Source: Streptomyces maremycinicus
GTDB lineage: Bacteria > Actinomycetota > Actinomycetes > Streptomycetales > Streptomycetaceae
Assembly: GCF_001184025.1 (NCBI RefSeq)
Contig: NZ_BBYG01000009.1
Span: forward strand, 310,001-374,000
DNA length: 64,000 bases
Direction: 5' to 3'
In this document: positions 9,595 to 17,832 of the stretch, piece by piece
How the letters are laid out: the number at the start of each line of letters is the position of its first letter
Numbering within the stretch: the stretch's first letter is position 1
The notes under the pieces: model-generated
Databases searched by the model: none
What the model saw: only the letters and a program-made list of their open reading frames with translations
What the model was told of the DNA's origin: nothing
Position numbers and translations under genes: made by a program

Positions 9595-9600
9595 TACCCT
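9595..9600 (+). promoter_or_regulatory. Probable -10 element of a leaderless DUF1990 transcript
   Basis: TACCCT at 9595-9600 ends 8 bases before the ATG at 9609, and no ribosome site lies between. This fits the TANNNT-plus-short-gap arrangement of leaderless actinobacterial genes. It abuts the upstream terminator stem. Confidence 0.45.
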
Positions 9601-9608
9601 TGGCTCCC

Positions 9609-10127
9609 ATGTCTTCGAAGGACTTCACGTACGACGATGTCGGCGCGACCCGTGACCGCCCCGGCCACTGCCCCGCCGGCTTCCATTCCCTCCACGTCCG
9701 CACCCGCCTCGGCGAGGGCCACGAGGTCTTCCGCCGGGCCGCCGAAGCGGTCCTGACCTGGGAGATGCACCGCACCCTGGGCGTGGGCATGGACACCACC
9801 GCGCAGCGGGCGGCCCCCGACGTCGACGTCACGGTCACCCTGGCCGGCCTCATAAAAGCCCCCTGCCGGGTGGTCTGGACGGTGGACGAACACCGGCGGG
9901 CCGGCTGGGCGTACGGCACCCTCCCCGGCCACCCCGAATGCGGCGAGGAGTCCTTCGTCGTCGACCGCACCGGAGACGGCACGGTCTGGCTGACCGTCTC
10001 CGCCTTCAGCCGGGCCGCCAAGTGGTACGCGAGAGCCGGGGGCCCGGCGACCCGGGGCTTGCAGCAGGCGTACGCGCGGCGGTGCGGGGTGGTGCTGCGG
10101 GGGTTGTGCGGGGGCGAGGAGTCGTAG
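9609..10127 (+). CDS. DUF1990 family protein
   Basis: 172 residues from the ATG at 9609. The opening FTYDDVGATRD and the later segment with WTVDEHRRAGWAYGTLPGH (about residues 95-113) match the DUF1990 family, small cytoplasmic proteins of unknown function common in actinobacteria. There is no signal peptide or membrane segment. An in-frame TTG at 9600 is less likely because the probable -10 hexamer occupies 9595-9600, pointing to a leaderless mRNA. No functional partner is evident. Confidence 0.8.
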   Translation: MSSKDFTYDDVGATRDRPGHCPAGFHSLHVRTRLGEGHEVFRRAAEAVLTWEMHRTLGVGMDTTAQRAAPDVDVTVTLAGLIKAPCRVVWTVDEHRRAGWAYGTLPGHPECGEESFVVDRTGDGTVWLTVSAFSRAAKWYARAGGPATRGLQQAYARRCGVVLRGLCGGEES

Positions 10128-10248
10128 ACGCCCCCGGTCACGGGACAGCACGGGACATTACGTCTGTGGGAGAGCACGCCTACGGGACAGCACGTCTACG
10201 GGACAGCACTCCGCCGGATCGCCGTACCGCCGGACGCCGGAGTCCGGG

Positions 10249-10776
10249 TCAGCCCTGCTCGGGCGTGGCGAGCGGCCTGGTCTCGACCGGGTCCCCGGGC
10301 TGCCATTCCTCCGAACTCCACTCCGGCGTGGGCGACGGACGGGCCGGCGCGGGCGGGGGATTCGACCCCCGGTTGGGATTCTGCGCGACAGAACCGGACC
10401 CGCCCGACCCGCCGGACCCGCCGTCGCTCGTGCCGGAACCGCTCGACCTGCCGGAGCCGCCGCCCCCACCGCCCGACGCGTTCTTCGTCACCCGCGGTGA
10501 CGAGGTCCTCGACGGCGACGGCGTGGCCGACGCGGTCGCCGAACGGCTCGGAGCGGCGCTCGGTGAAGCAGCCCCGCTCGACGCACTCACCGACGCGGAC
10601 ACCGAGCCCGAGGGTGAACTCTTCCTGTCGGCCGACCCGTCCCCGCCCCCGCCCCCGGCGGCCGAACAGCCCACCAGGCACAGACCGGCCACCACCACCA
10701 CCACGGCCCTGGAGACGGCCGACCCGCGGGGGCGCACTCCGGACATCGCGTACGCCGCTGCTCTCACTCGCTTCAT
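10249..10776 (-). CDS. Putative lipoprotein, Ser/Gly/Pro-rich
   Basis: 175 residues. The ATG at 10776 is preferred because GGAAGAG lies just upstream; an earlier start at 10836 is possible. Residues 20-37 are a hydrophobic signal ending in the lipobox LVGC, with Cys37 as probable lipidation site, so the protein should be anchored outside the membrane. The rest is low complexity: Ser/Ala-rich, then Gly/Ser runs, then a Pro-rich tail ending near TPEWSSEEWQPGDPVETRP. No catalytic domain was recognised. The upstream 120 bp holds three copies of ACGGGACAGCAC-like repeats (10140-10210) and no gene. Confidence 0.7.
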   Translation of the reverse strand: MKRVRAAAYAMSGVRPRGSAVSRAVVVVVAGLCLVGCSAAGGGGGDGSADRKSSPSGSVSASVSASSGAASPSAAPSRSATASATPSPSRTSSPRVTKNASGGGGGGSGRSSGSGTSDGGSGGSGGSGSVAQNPNRGSNPPPAPARPSPTPEWSSEEWQPGDPVETRPLATPEQG

Positions 10777-10958
10777 TCCACTCTTCCGCTGCTCCGACGT
10801 GCCGAACGCGCGGAATCCCCCCGCCCGGACGATCACGAGGGGGCAAGTTCTAAAGGATCTCCCAGCCGGAGCACAAGATATTCACACGCTTCCTCCGCCC
10901 GAAGTGAACGTGGTCACACGCGATCACACGACATCCGCCGCATAACGCCCTCCCACGG

Positions 10959-12671
10959 TCAGCCGATCTCCACCACCCGCGCCCAGGCCGGCGGATCGTC
11001 CGGCACGTACTCCGGGTCGTCCTCGTCGTACGACGCCGAGCCGCGGGGGAACAGGCCCACCACAGTCCGGCACGGCGGGCGGGAGCTCGGCCAGGGGGTC
11101 TGGCCGTCGGTCAGGACGACGATGACGTCGGGGCCGGGCCGCGCGCGCAGCGCCTTGGTGAAGCCCGCGCGCAGGTCCGTACCGCCCCCTCCCATCAGGG
11201 GGATGCCCTCCCCCCGGCACAGCGGATGCACGAGCCGGGCGTCCGCGTCGCACGGCACCACGGTGACCAGATCACGTCGGCCGCCCACGGCCCGGGAGAT
11301 CGCGGCGACCTCCAGGATCGCGCTGCCCAGCTCGGCGTCGCTGACCGATCCGGAGGTGTCGATGACCACGCTCACCCGGGGCGGTCTGCGGCGCAGGCTC
11401 GGCAGCACCGCGCCCGGGACGCTCGCCGAGCGGCGGGACGGACGGCCGTAGGAGTAGTCCTCCCCCGCGCCCGGGGCCGAGGCCGCCGAACGGACCGCCG
11501 CGCCCAGCAACTCCCGCCACGGCTGCGGCGGATGGAAGGCCTCCTCCGCCCACCGCCGCCACCCCGCCGGGGCGGTCCCCCGGCGGGCGGCGATGCCCTG
11601 TGCCACCCGGAAGCGGACGGCGTCCCGTTCCTGTTCGCTCAGGCCGTGCGCCCCGTCCGGGCCGAGGTCCCACTCCCGTTGCCGTCCGTCGGCGCCGCTG
11701 CCGCAGTCCAGCCAGACCAGGTTCTGGGTGTGCGGCCCGAGCCGGAACTGGCGCAGGTAGTCCTCCATAAGCTCACCCCGCCGCAGCCCGAGGGAGTCCG
11801 GCGTGACGGCTCCCTCGGGCTGGACCAGCCCGTCCCCGAACGCGTCGTCGTTGATCTCGCAGTCGGCGGCGATGTTCATCCGCAGCTGTTCGCCGGGCCC
11901 GGTCAGCCCTCGCTCCCGGGCGACCCGTTCACTGCGCCCGTGGTGGTCGCGCAGCAGGTGCGACACCTCGTGCACCCACACCCCGGCCAGCTCCTCCACC
12001 GGCATCCGGTCCACGAACGCCGGTGAGACATAGCACCGCCAGTGCCGGTCCACCGCCATCGTCGGCACCCAGCGCGACTCCACCGGGTGCAGGGCGAAGA
12101 GCGCCGTCGCCAGGTAGGGCCGGGCCCGAGCGGCTTGCAACCGAGCGGCGAACAACTTGCCGAGGTCCAGCCCTCCCGGCTCCCCCACCTCCCGGGCCCT
12201 ACCGACGACAGCCCGCGAACCGCTGCCGCGCGGCCGATCTCCGGAACCCGGCCGCCCTCCGGAGCTCGACAGGCCACCGGAGCCCGGCAGGCCACCGGGG
12301 CTCGGTCGCCCAGCGGGACTCGGCAGGTCGCCAGGGCTCGGTCGACCTCCGAGGCTCGGCAACCCGTCGGCGCTCGGCAGGTCGCCGGGGCTCGGTCGGC
12401 CGCCGCCGCCCGGCGGCCTGCCGGGGCTCGGTCGGCCGTCGCACCTCGGCAGCTCGACGCCGCTGCCGCCCAGCCGCCCGTCGCGGGTCGGCAACTCGCC
12501 GCGGCTCGGCAGCCCGTCGGCGCTCAACAAGTCACCGGGGCTCGGCCCCCCGCCGGGGCTCGGCCGCCCGCCGGGGTTCGGCCCCCCGCCACGGCTCGGC
12601 AGCTCGTCGGCGCTCAGCCGCCCGCCAGGGCTCGGCAGGTCGCCGCCTCGCTGTCGCTCGTTCCGGCTCAT
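10959..12671 (-). CDS. VWA-like / DUF2201 predicted metallopeptidase with N-terminal repeats
   Basis: 570 residues. The ATG at 12671 overlaps the stop of the AAA+ gene by 4 bases (ATGA), so the two are translationally coupled. Residues about 10-140 are a low-complexity tract of Pro-Ser-Pro-Gly and Leu-Pro-Ser/Ala-Asp-Gly units. Next comes a DUF2201-type N-terminal domain with HEVSHLLRDH (near 11965), a zinc-protease-like HExxH motif. The C-terminal domain is VWA-like: the MIDAS motif DTSGSVS near 11365, a conserved Thr in GGTDLRAG near 11180 and VIVVLTDGQ near 11120. The family is usually paired with a MoxR-type ATPase, as here. Substrate and biological role are not known. Confidence 0.88.
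   Translation of the reverse strand: MSRNERQRGGDLPSPGGRLSADELPSRGGGPNPGGRPSPGGGPSPGDLLSADGLPSRGELPTRDGRLGGSGVELPRCDGRPSPGRPPGGGGRPSPGDLPSADGLPSLGGRPSPGDLPSPAGRPSPGGLPGSGGLSSSGGRPGSGDRPRGSGSRAVVGRAREVGEPGGLDLGKLFAARLQAARARPYLATALFALHPVESRWVPTMAVDRHWRCYVSPAFVDRMPVEELAGVWVHEVSHLLRDHHGRSERVARERGLTGPGEQLRMNIAADCEINDDAFGDGLVQPEGAVTPDSLGLRRGELMEDYLRQFRLGPHTQNLVWLDCGSGADGRQREWDLGPDGAHGLSEQERDAVRFRVAQGIAARRGTAPAGWRRWAEEAFHPPQPWRELLGAAVRSAASAPGAGEDYSYGRPSRRSASVPGAVLPSLRRRPPRVSVVIDTSGSVSDAELGSAILEVAAISRAVGGRRDLVTVVPCDADARLVHPLCRGEGIPLMGGGGTDLRAGFTKALRARPGPDVIVVLTDGQTPWPSSRPPCRTVVGLFPRGSASYDEDDPEYVPDDPPAWARVVEIG
12240..12660 (-). repeat. Imperfect coding repeats in the VWA/DUF2201 gene
   Basis: About 420 bp of degenerate units built on cagGGCTCGGtcGgccgcc-like blocks (plus-strand view). 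They encode repeated PSPGG, LPSADGLPS and GGRPSPGD segments. Units are multiples of three and stay in frame. The tract sits between the start codon and the folded domains and is probably disordered and length-variable. Confidence 0.7.
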
Positions 12672-14005
12672 CGGCCCGCCTTCGCCGTGGTCGCCGCAGT
12701 CCGGGTCGCGGCGCGGCCCGCCGCCTGGTCCGCCCGCCGGGACAGGGTCACCACTCCGGCCAGCTTCTCGATCGACGCCGGTACGTCCCAGTCCTCCCGG
12801 CGCAACGAGGCGAGCGTCGTCGCGGGGACGACCACCAGGTCCGGGGCGCCGGTCTCCGACGCCCGTACGAGGAGCGCCCAGGCCGCGTCCCAACGGGCCC
12901 GGTCGGGGCGGGTGCGGACCGCGGCCACGACACCGTCGAGGACGGCCTGCCGCAGATCGCCCCGCTCGGGCAGCTCGGCGCCCGCCGGGTCGGCGAGCAG
13001 CGTCTCGGGGTCCGGGAGGTCCATCCGGTCCAGGCTCGCCAGCAGCTCCAGTCCCGGACCGTCGCCTACCGTGCCCCTGACCAGCAGGGAGAGTACGTCG
13101 CGGGAGGAACCGGCCGCGGTCGCGAAGGCGATCAGGCTCAGGGTCATGTCCCAGCTGCGCGGCGACGGCCAGGCGCCGCCCCGGCGCGCCTCGCTGCTGG
13201 GCAGCTGGTGCACGAGCCTGGGGCGGGCGGCGAGCAGTGTGCACACCGCGCGCCGGGCGAAGCCCACGGCCTCCGCCAGCTTCGCCGGGTCGAGCCGGGG
13301 CAGGGTCGCCCGCGGCCAGGTACCGCCGAGGCCGCGGACGACGACCTCGTGGTCGTGGGTCCACTGGAGGTGCACGAACCGGTTGGCCAGCGGCGGGCTC
13401 AGTTCCCAGCCGTCGGCCGCCGAACCGCGAGGGTTGGCGGCGGCCACGATCCGCACCCCGGGCGGCAGCGTCAGCGCTCCGATGCGCCGCTCCAGTACGA
13501 GGCGGAGCAGGGCAGCCTGCACGGCCGGCGGCGCGGTCGACAGCTCGTCGAGGAACAACAGCCCCCGGCCGGCCCGCACCAGACGCACCGCCCAGTCCGG
13601 CGGAGCCATCGGAACACCCTGCTCCGCCGGATCGTCCCCGACGATGGGCAGCCCGGAGAAGTCGGACGGCTCGTGCACGCTGGCGATCACCGTGGTCAGC
13701 GGCAGGTCGAGCGTCTCCGCGAGCTGGGTCAGCGCGGCGGTCTTGCCGATCCCCGGCTCACCCCACAGCAGCACCGGGAGATCGGCGGCCACGGCCAGCG
13801 TCAGTGCCTCCAGCTGGCTGTCGGGACGCGGTTCGGTCGTGGAATCACGCAACAGGGCCAACAGCTCGCCCGCGATGTCGAGTTGGGAGACGGAAGCCGG
13901 AAGGGAAGGGGTCAGCGGGACGGAAGGGTCCGCCGGGTCGGAAGAGGTCGCGGCGGCGGACGCCGGAGTGGCGAAGAGGGTACGCGTGGGCATGGGCGTG
14001 GGCAT
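12668..14005 (-). CDS. MoxR-type AAA+ ATPase
   Basis: 445 residues. ATG at 14005 with an AAGGTGAT ribosome site 6 bases upstream. After about 60 residues comes an AAA_5/MoxR ATPase core: Walker A LLWGEPGIGKTA near 13760, Walker B GLLFLDELSTAPP near 13550, a sensor-like AAANPRG near 13430 and an arginine-rich segment after it. MoxR ATPases act as chaperone-like remodelers for a VWA-domain partner, here encoded by the overlapping next gene. The tail after about residue 330 is less conserved. A gene of unknown function lies 144 bp upstream on the same strand and probably belongs to the same operon. Confidence 0.9.
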   Translation of the reverse strand: MPTPMPTRTLFATPASAAATSSDPADPSVPLTPSLPASVSQLDIAGELLALLRDSTTEPRPDSQLEALTLAVAADLPVLLWGEPGIGKTAALTQLAETLDLPLTTVIASVHEPSDFSGLPIVGDDPAEQGVPMAPPDWAVRLVRAGRGLLFLDELSTAPPAVQAALLRLVLERRIGALTLPPGVRIVAAANPRGSAADGWELSPPLANRFVHLQWTHDHEVVVRGLGGTWPRATLPRLDPAKLAEAVGFARRAVCTLLAARPRLVHQLPSSEARRGGAWPSPRSWDMTLSLIAFATAAGSSRDVLSLLVRGTVGDGPGLELLASLDRMDLPDPETLLADPAGAELPERGDLRQAVLDGVVAAVRTRPDRARWDAAWALLVRASETGAPDLVVVPATTLASLRREDWDVPASIEKLAGVVTLSRRADQAAGRAATRTAATTAKAGR

Positions 14006-14040
14006 GAGTGATCACCTTCGGGGTCGTAGAAGTTCGTAGA

Positions 14041-14092
14041 ACTGCGCAGGGGGTGCGCAGGGAGTGCGCAGGGAGTGCGCAGCGAGTGCGCG
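14041..14092 (-). repeat. Short tandem repeat upstream of the MoxR gene
   Basis: Four to five copies of an 11-bp unit, GTGCGCAGGGA with small variations (plus-strand view), lie in the 144-bp gap between the unknown gene and the MoxR-type gene. The repeat is in the leader or intercistronic part of the mRNA. No function is evident. Confidence 0.7.
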
Positions 14093-14149
14093 GTGCAGAC
14101 GCGGTGACTTCGCAGGGATTCGCGGGACTTCGCAGGGCGGGAGGAGAGG

Positions 14150-15700
14150 TCAGCGAGGGATGCCGTGGCGTGGGTGGGCGCGCATGTGAACGGGACGGCG
14201 GCGGTCCTGGCCGGGCCCCGGTCCGATCAGGCCGGCCCTGAACAGTCCGTAGGTGATCCGCCGTCGCGCGGCCGCCTCCAGCTCGTCCCGCAGCGCACCG
14301 TCGCGCAGGACCGCCTCGGGGCCCAACAGCCCCTCCACGACGGCCAGCGCACCGGCGACATCACCGTGGACCAGACGTTCGCGCACGCCGTCGAGACAGT
14401 CCGGACGCCGGTGCGCCCGGTCGATCGCCTGGAGGCAGGGCAGCGGAGTGCCGGTCAGCGCGGCCAGCAGCTCCTCGCGCCGGATCTGGTCCGGATCGTG
14501 GTCCAGCGGAGCCAGCACCCCGCCGACCAGGCCGATCCGGTGCGTCGCTCCCCGGCACTCCACGAACCGGGCCCGTCCGGCCCGGTCGGGAAGCCCGCCC
14601 GAGCCGGGCGCCGCGTACGCCGCGCCGAGGTGGTCCGGTGGAACGCGCTCCGGTACGACGTCCTCCGGTACGAGCGCCGAGGCGACCAGCGGATGCAGGC
14701 GCAGTCGTCCGGCCTCGACCGCGCCCGTACGGATCAACTCCAGGTCGGGCAGCACCCAGGTCGCCGCGTCCGGCAGCACCGGCAGCGCGGAGACACAGCC
14801 CGCCGCACGGCGCAGGGCGGGCCGGCCGTCCGGGCCGCCGGCCGGATCCAGGACCAGCCGCCGCCCGGACCCGAGGCGCACGAGGACGGGACCGGTGGTC
14901 CGCCCCTCGGCCCGCAGCACGATCCCCGCCTCGGCCACCCACCGGTCCACCGCACAACCGAGCACCGGCAGTTCCCCGCCCCCAGCGGACATCTCAAGGA
15001 GGGAGGGATCAAGGACGGACGGGTCCAGGACGGACGGGTCCCGGACGGGCCGGTCGTCCCCGGGCGGATCGTCCCCGGACGGGCCCTCCGCCAACAGGCC
15101 GTCCCCGGACGGGCCGTCCCCGGACAAGCCGTCCACGGGCGGTCGATCGGCGCCGCACCGGACCCGCAGCTCATCCGTTCTGCGCGCGTCCCAGAGGTGG
15201 CGGTGCAGGTCGAGCCGGAACCGCCGGTCGGGACGCGGATGCGGATGACGGCGGTCCGCCGCCACCGGCCCGTCCGCGTCCCACAGCGCGAGGCTGACGC
15301 GCTGCCCGGCATCCGCCCAGGCGGGCGGTGTCCGCACCACGAGATGCACGGGCCACCGGGTGTCCTCCCGCCCCGGGATGTCGTACCGGGCCAGGGAGAC
15401 GGTCACCCCCGGCCGCAGCAGCCCGTCGGGAGCGATCCTCGGCAGATGCCAACGCAGCAGGTCAGGAGCCAGGTGACGGAGATCGGCCCGGAGCCGGGAC
15501 ACGAATGCGCGACCGTACGTCCGGGCCACGGTGCGAAGGTCGAGATCGACGTCGACACCCGCGGCGGCACAGGCCCCGGCCCAGTCCCCCACACGGCGGC
15601 GGGCGGTCGCGGTCTCGATCATGGAGGCCGGCACGGCGAACTCGCGCACGCGCAGCCAGAAGGAAAGTCGGGAATCCTCGTTCGCGATCTGAGTGAGCAT
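14150..15700 (-). CDS. Unknown protein of the MoxR-VWA operon
   Basis: 516 residues from ATG 15700, preferred over GTG 15706 because AAGGTGA then has proper spacing. I do not recognise a family. The first about 200 residues look folded (Trp/Arg/Asp-rich, including WPVHLVVRTPPAWADAGQR). A tract at about residues 200-250 is made of GDGPSGD and DPSVLDPS repeats, then a second folded part of about 265 residues follows. No signal peptide or membrane helix is seen. Its position as first gene before a MoxR ATPase and a VWA protein suggests it is a substrate, adaptor or effector of that pair. That is inference from context only. Confidence 0.75.
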   Translation of the reverse strand: MLTQIANEDSRLSFWLRVREFAVPASMIETATARRRVGDWAGACAAAGVDVDLDLRTVARTYGRAFVSRLRADLRHLAPDLLRWHLPRIAPDGLLRPGVTVSLARYDIPGREDTRWPVHLVVRTPPAWADAGQRVSLALWDADGPVAADRRHPHPRPDRRFRLDLHRHLWDARRTDELRVRCGADRPPVDGLSGDGPSGDGLLAEGPSGDDPPGDDRPVRDPSVLDPSVLDPSLLEMSAGGGELPVLGCAVDRWVAEAGIVLRAEGRTTGPVLVRLGSGRRLVLDPAGGPDGRPALRRAAGCVSALPVLPDAATWVLPDLELIRTGAVEAGRLRLHPLVASALVPEDVVPERVPPDHLGAAYAAPGSGGLPDRAGRARFVECRGATHRIGLVGGVLAPLDHDPDQIRREELLAALTGTPLPCLQAIDRAHRRPDCLDGVRERLVHGDVAGALAVVEGLLGPEAVLRDGALRDELEAAARRRITYGLFRAGLIGPGPGQDRRRPVHMRAHPRHGIPR

Positions 15701-15872
15701 CAGCACTCACCTTGCGCGGACGGGGCCCCCGATCTGTCTACAGAAGAAGTAGTCATCGCCGGGGAGCATAGCCCTCGGAGACCGATCTGCCCACCGATTA
15801 TCCCGGGGCGGGCCCCACTCCCCCGATGGGAGAGGATGCAGCCCAACCACCCCAGGAAAGGCGAGGGCCCTG

Positions 15873-16343
15873 ATGACGGAACCTGTCCCCGTGGACCTGA
15901 TCCACCTCGAGGACGCGGACGGGAACCGCTGCGTCGTGCGCGTCACCGGGCGCTTTCAGCCGGGCGTGCTGACCGGGCACGACATCCTGCGCGCCGACGT
16001 GCTCGCGACCGCGAGCCACGTCGACGCCCGGCTGGACGTCCACCTGCTCCAGCAGGACCTCGACGCCTGGCAGCGGGAACTGTCCGGCCTCGCCCCGGGC
16101 GGGGCGGCCGGCATCGGCGGAGACCGTGGCCTGCGCCTCGACCTCCTCGTGCACGAGGAAGGGCGGTTGTCCGTGTCCATCCATGACCCTGACCGCCTCA
16201 CCACGGTCCTGGGCATACGCCCCGAGGGCGACTGGATCGACGTGCACCGGCAGCGTCTGGAACAGGTCAGGCGGGCCTGGCCCAGCGAGGTCGTCGAGAC
16301 GTCCCCCATGGCCTACGAGTGGAGCCCCGACCGTCGGCGTTGA
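15873..16343 (+). CDS. DUF5959 family protein
   Basis: 156 residues; ATG at 15873 preceded by an AGGAAAGGCGAGGG stretch. The N-terminal part with VRVTGRFQPGVLTGHDILRA and the conserved HLLQQDLDAWQREL segment (about residues 60-75) match DUF5959, small actinobacterial cytoplasmic proteins of unknown function. No motif suggests catalysis. It is divergent from the MoxR operon and convergent with the following membrane protein gene. Confidence 0.75.
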   Translation: MTEPVPVDLIHLEDADGNRCVVRVTGRFQPGVLTGHDILRADVLATASHVDARLDVHLLQQDLDAWQRELSGLAPGGAAGIGGDRGLRLDLLVHEEGRLSVSIHDPDRLTTVLGIRPEGDWIDVHRQRLEQVRRAWPSEVVETSPMAYEWSPDRRR

Positions 16344-16395
16344 GCCGGGCCTCCCCCCCCGCCCCGCCGCACAGGGCACCTCGCCGGTGGTGGGG

Positions 16396-17604
16396 TCAGG
16401 TGCGGGACACGACACCGCATCCTTCGTCACGGTCCTCGTCGAGGCTCTTGCTGCGGTCGTACGGATCCGTCGTCGGCCCGGTCGGAGCCGCGCCCGTGGG
16501 CTCGGCCGTCGAGAACGAGGGGTGCAGATAGCCGTCGTGGACCTCGCACGCGGTGTTGCCGGTGTTCTGGTCGTACTTCCTGACGGTGATCTTCCCCGGG
16601 GTGGCGACGTACTGGGCGGGATCGTAGAGCTCGACGTCCACGACCCGGCGCACGATGGTGCGCTCCACCTCGGTCGTGGCGTCCTCGGCGACGCGCACCA
16701 GCGGATACACGAAGGTGTAGTCGGCGTGCACGACCACGGACGCGCGCTCACCCGCCTCGAACGTCATGCGGCCCCGCGTCTTGACCACGTCACCGGCCAG
16801 GCGCAGTTCGGCGGGGTCGAAGCGGCTGAACATCGACAGCGGGTCGTGTTCCTTGTCCGGCTTGCTCAGCGCGGTGTTCAGCAACGCGAGCAGATCCTTC
16901 TGCCGGGGGTCGATCACCGAGAGCGCGGTCTCGGGGCGTCCGCCCCGCAGGGTGGCCGGGTCGAGGTTGGCGTCGATCAGGAGCTTCCTGGTCTGCTGAA
17001 GCGCCTGCTGCACCCGGGCCTTGGACATCGCGCCGGCGCTGGTCGCCTTCGGCAGCACGATGCCGGTCGCGCCGTCGGCCCACCGCTCGGCGGGCGAGCC
17101 CGCGAACGGCCTTGCGAGAGTGGGGGTTTCGGGATCGACCGCTTCGGGTGCGGCGCTCGGGGCAGCGGTCTCCGCGGGCAGCGGGGACGCCGGGACGGCG
17201 GTCTCCGGCTCACCGGTGCCGAAGGGATCACCGGGCAGCAGCGACGGCCGCATCGCGACGACGGCCAGAACGATCACGACGGGCACACCGAGGATCGCCC
17301 ACCGCCGCCGCTTGCGAGCCGCCGCGCGGTCCCGCTCCTGCCGGGCCGGACCGGTACGCCACCCCTCGGGCACCGCGCCGCGCGCCTCCTGCTGCCGCAG
17401 CCGCTCGGTGACCATACGGGCCCGCGCGGACGGCTCCTTCGGGGCGGAGGAATGTATCCCGGCTTCGCTCTCCTGGAGGAACCTCGCCCATTCCGCGTCG
17501 GATATGGAGCTGCCGGACACCGACCCACCGGACTCGGGAGACCCCCCGCCCCCACTCCCCTCTTCCGCTCCGGTTCTGTCCCGTTCGGACGGTCTCTCGG
17601 ACAC
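16396..17604 (-). CDS. Single-pass membrane protein with extracellular domain
   Basis: About 402 residues from GTG 17604, chosen because GGGGAAGG lies upstream; an in-frame TTG at 17667 would add 21 residues. Layout: a cytoplasmic, charged N-terminus of about 95 residues ending in RKRRR; one transmembrane helix (WAILGVPVVIVLAVVAM, about residues 99-117); a Pro/Ala/Glu-rich spacer; then an extracellular domain of about 230 residues containing ERWADGATGIVLPKA and KITVRKYDQNTGNTACEVHD. The topology resembles an anchored surface protein. No enzyme motif was recognised and the function is unknown. Confidence 0.75.
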   Translation of the reverse strand: MSERPSERDRTGAEEGSGGGGSPESGGSVSGSSISDAEWARFLQESEAGIHSSAPKEPSARARMVTERLRQQEARGAVPEGWRTGPARQERDRAAARKRRRWAILGVPVVIVLAVVAMRPSLLPGDPFGTGEPETAVPASPLPAETAAPSAAPEAVDPETPTLARPFAGSPAERWADGATGIVLPKATSAGAMSKARVQQALQQTRKLLIDANLDPATLRGGRPETALSVIDPRQKDLLALLNTALSKPDKEHDPLSMFSRFDPAELRLAGDVVKTRGRMTFEAGERASVVVHADYTFVYPLVRVAEDATTEVERTIVRRVVDVELYDPAQYVATPGKITVRKYDQNTGNTACEVHDGYLHPSFSTAEPTGAAPTGPTTDPYDRSKSLDEDRDEGCGVVSRT

Positions 17605-17832
17605 GCGCTCGTCAGCCTTCCCCTGAGTCGACCACCAAGCGCCCAAGCCTATGCCGTCACCGATCAACCAAGGCCCCGAAGCGATCGCGACCGATCCCGG
17701 ACATGCCCACCTCCCCGATCCGCCATCGGCAGCACGGGCAGTCCGTCAAAAATTATTCGAACTCCCGTTCCCCGTAACGTAACTTGACTCCGTTCGGGGC
17801 CGTTCGGCCCCTTCGGGAAAGGCGACGACTTC

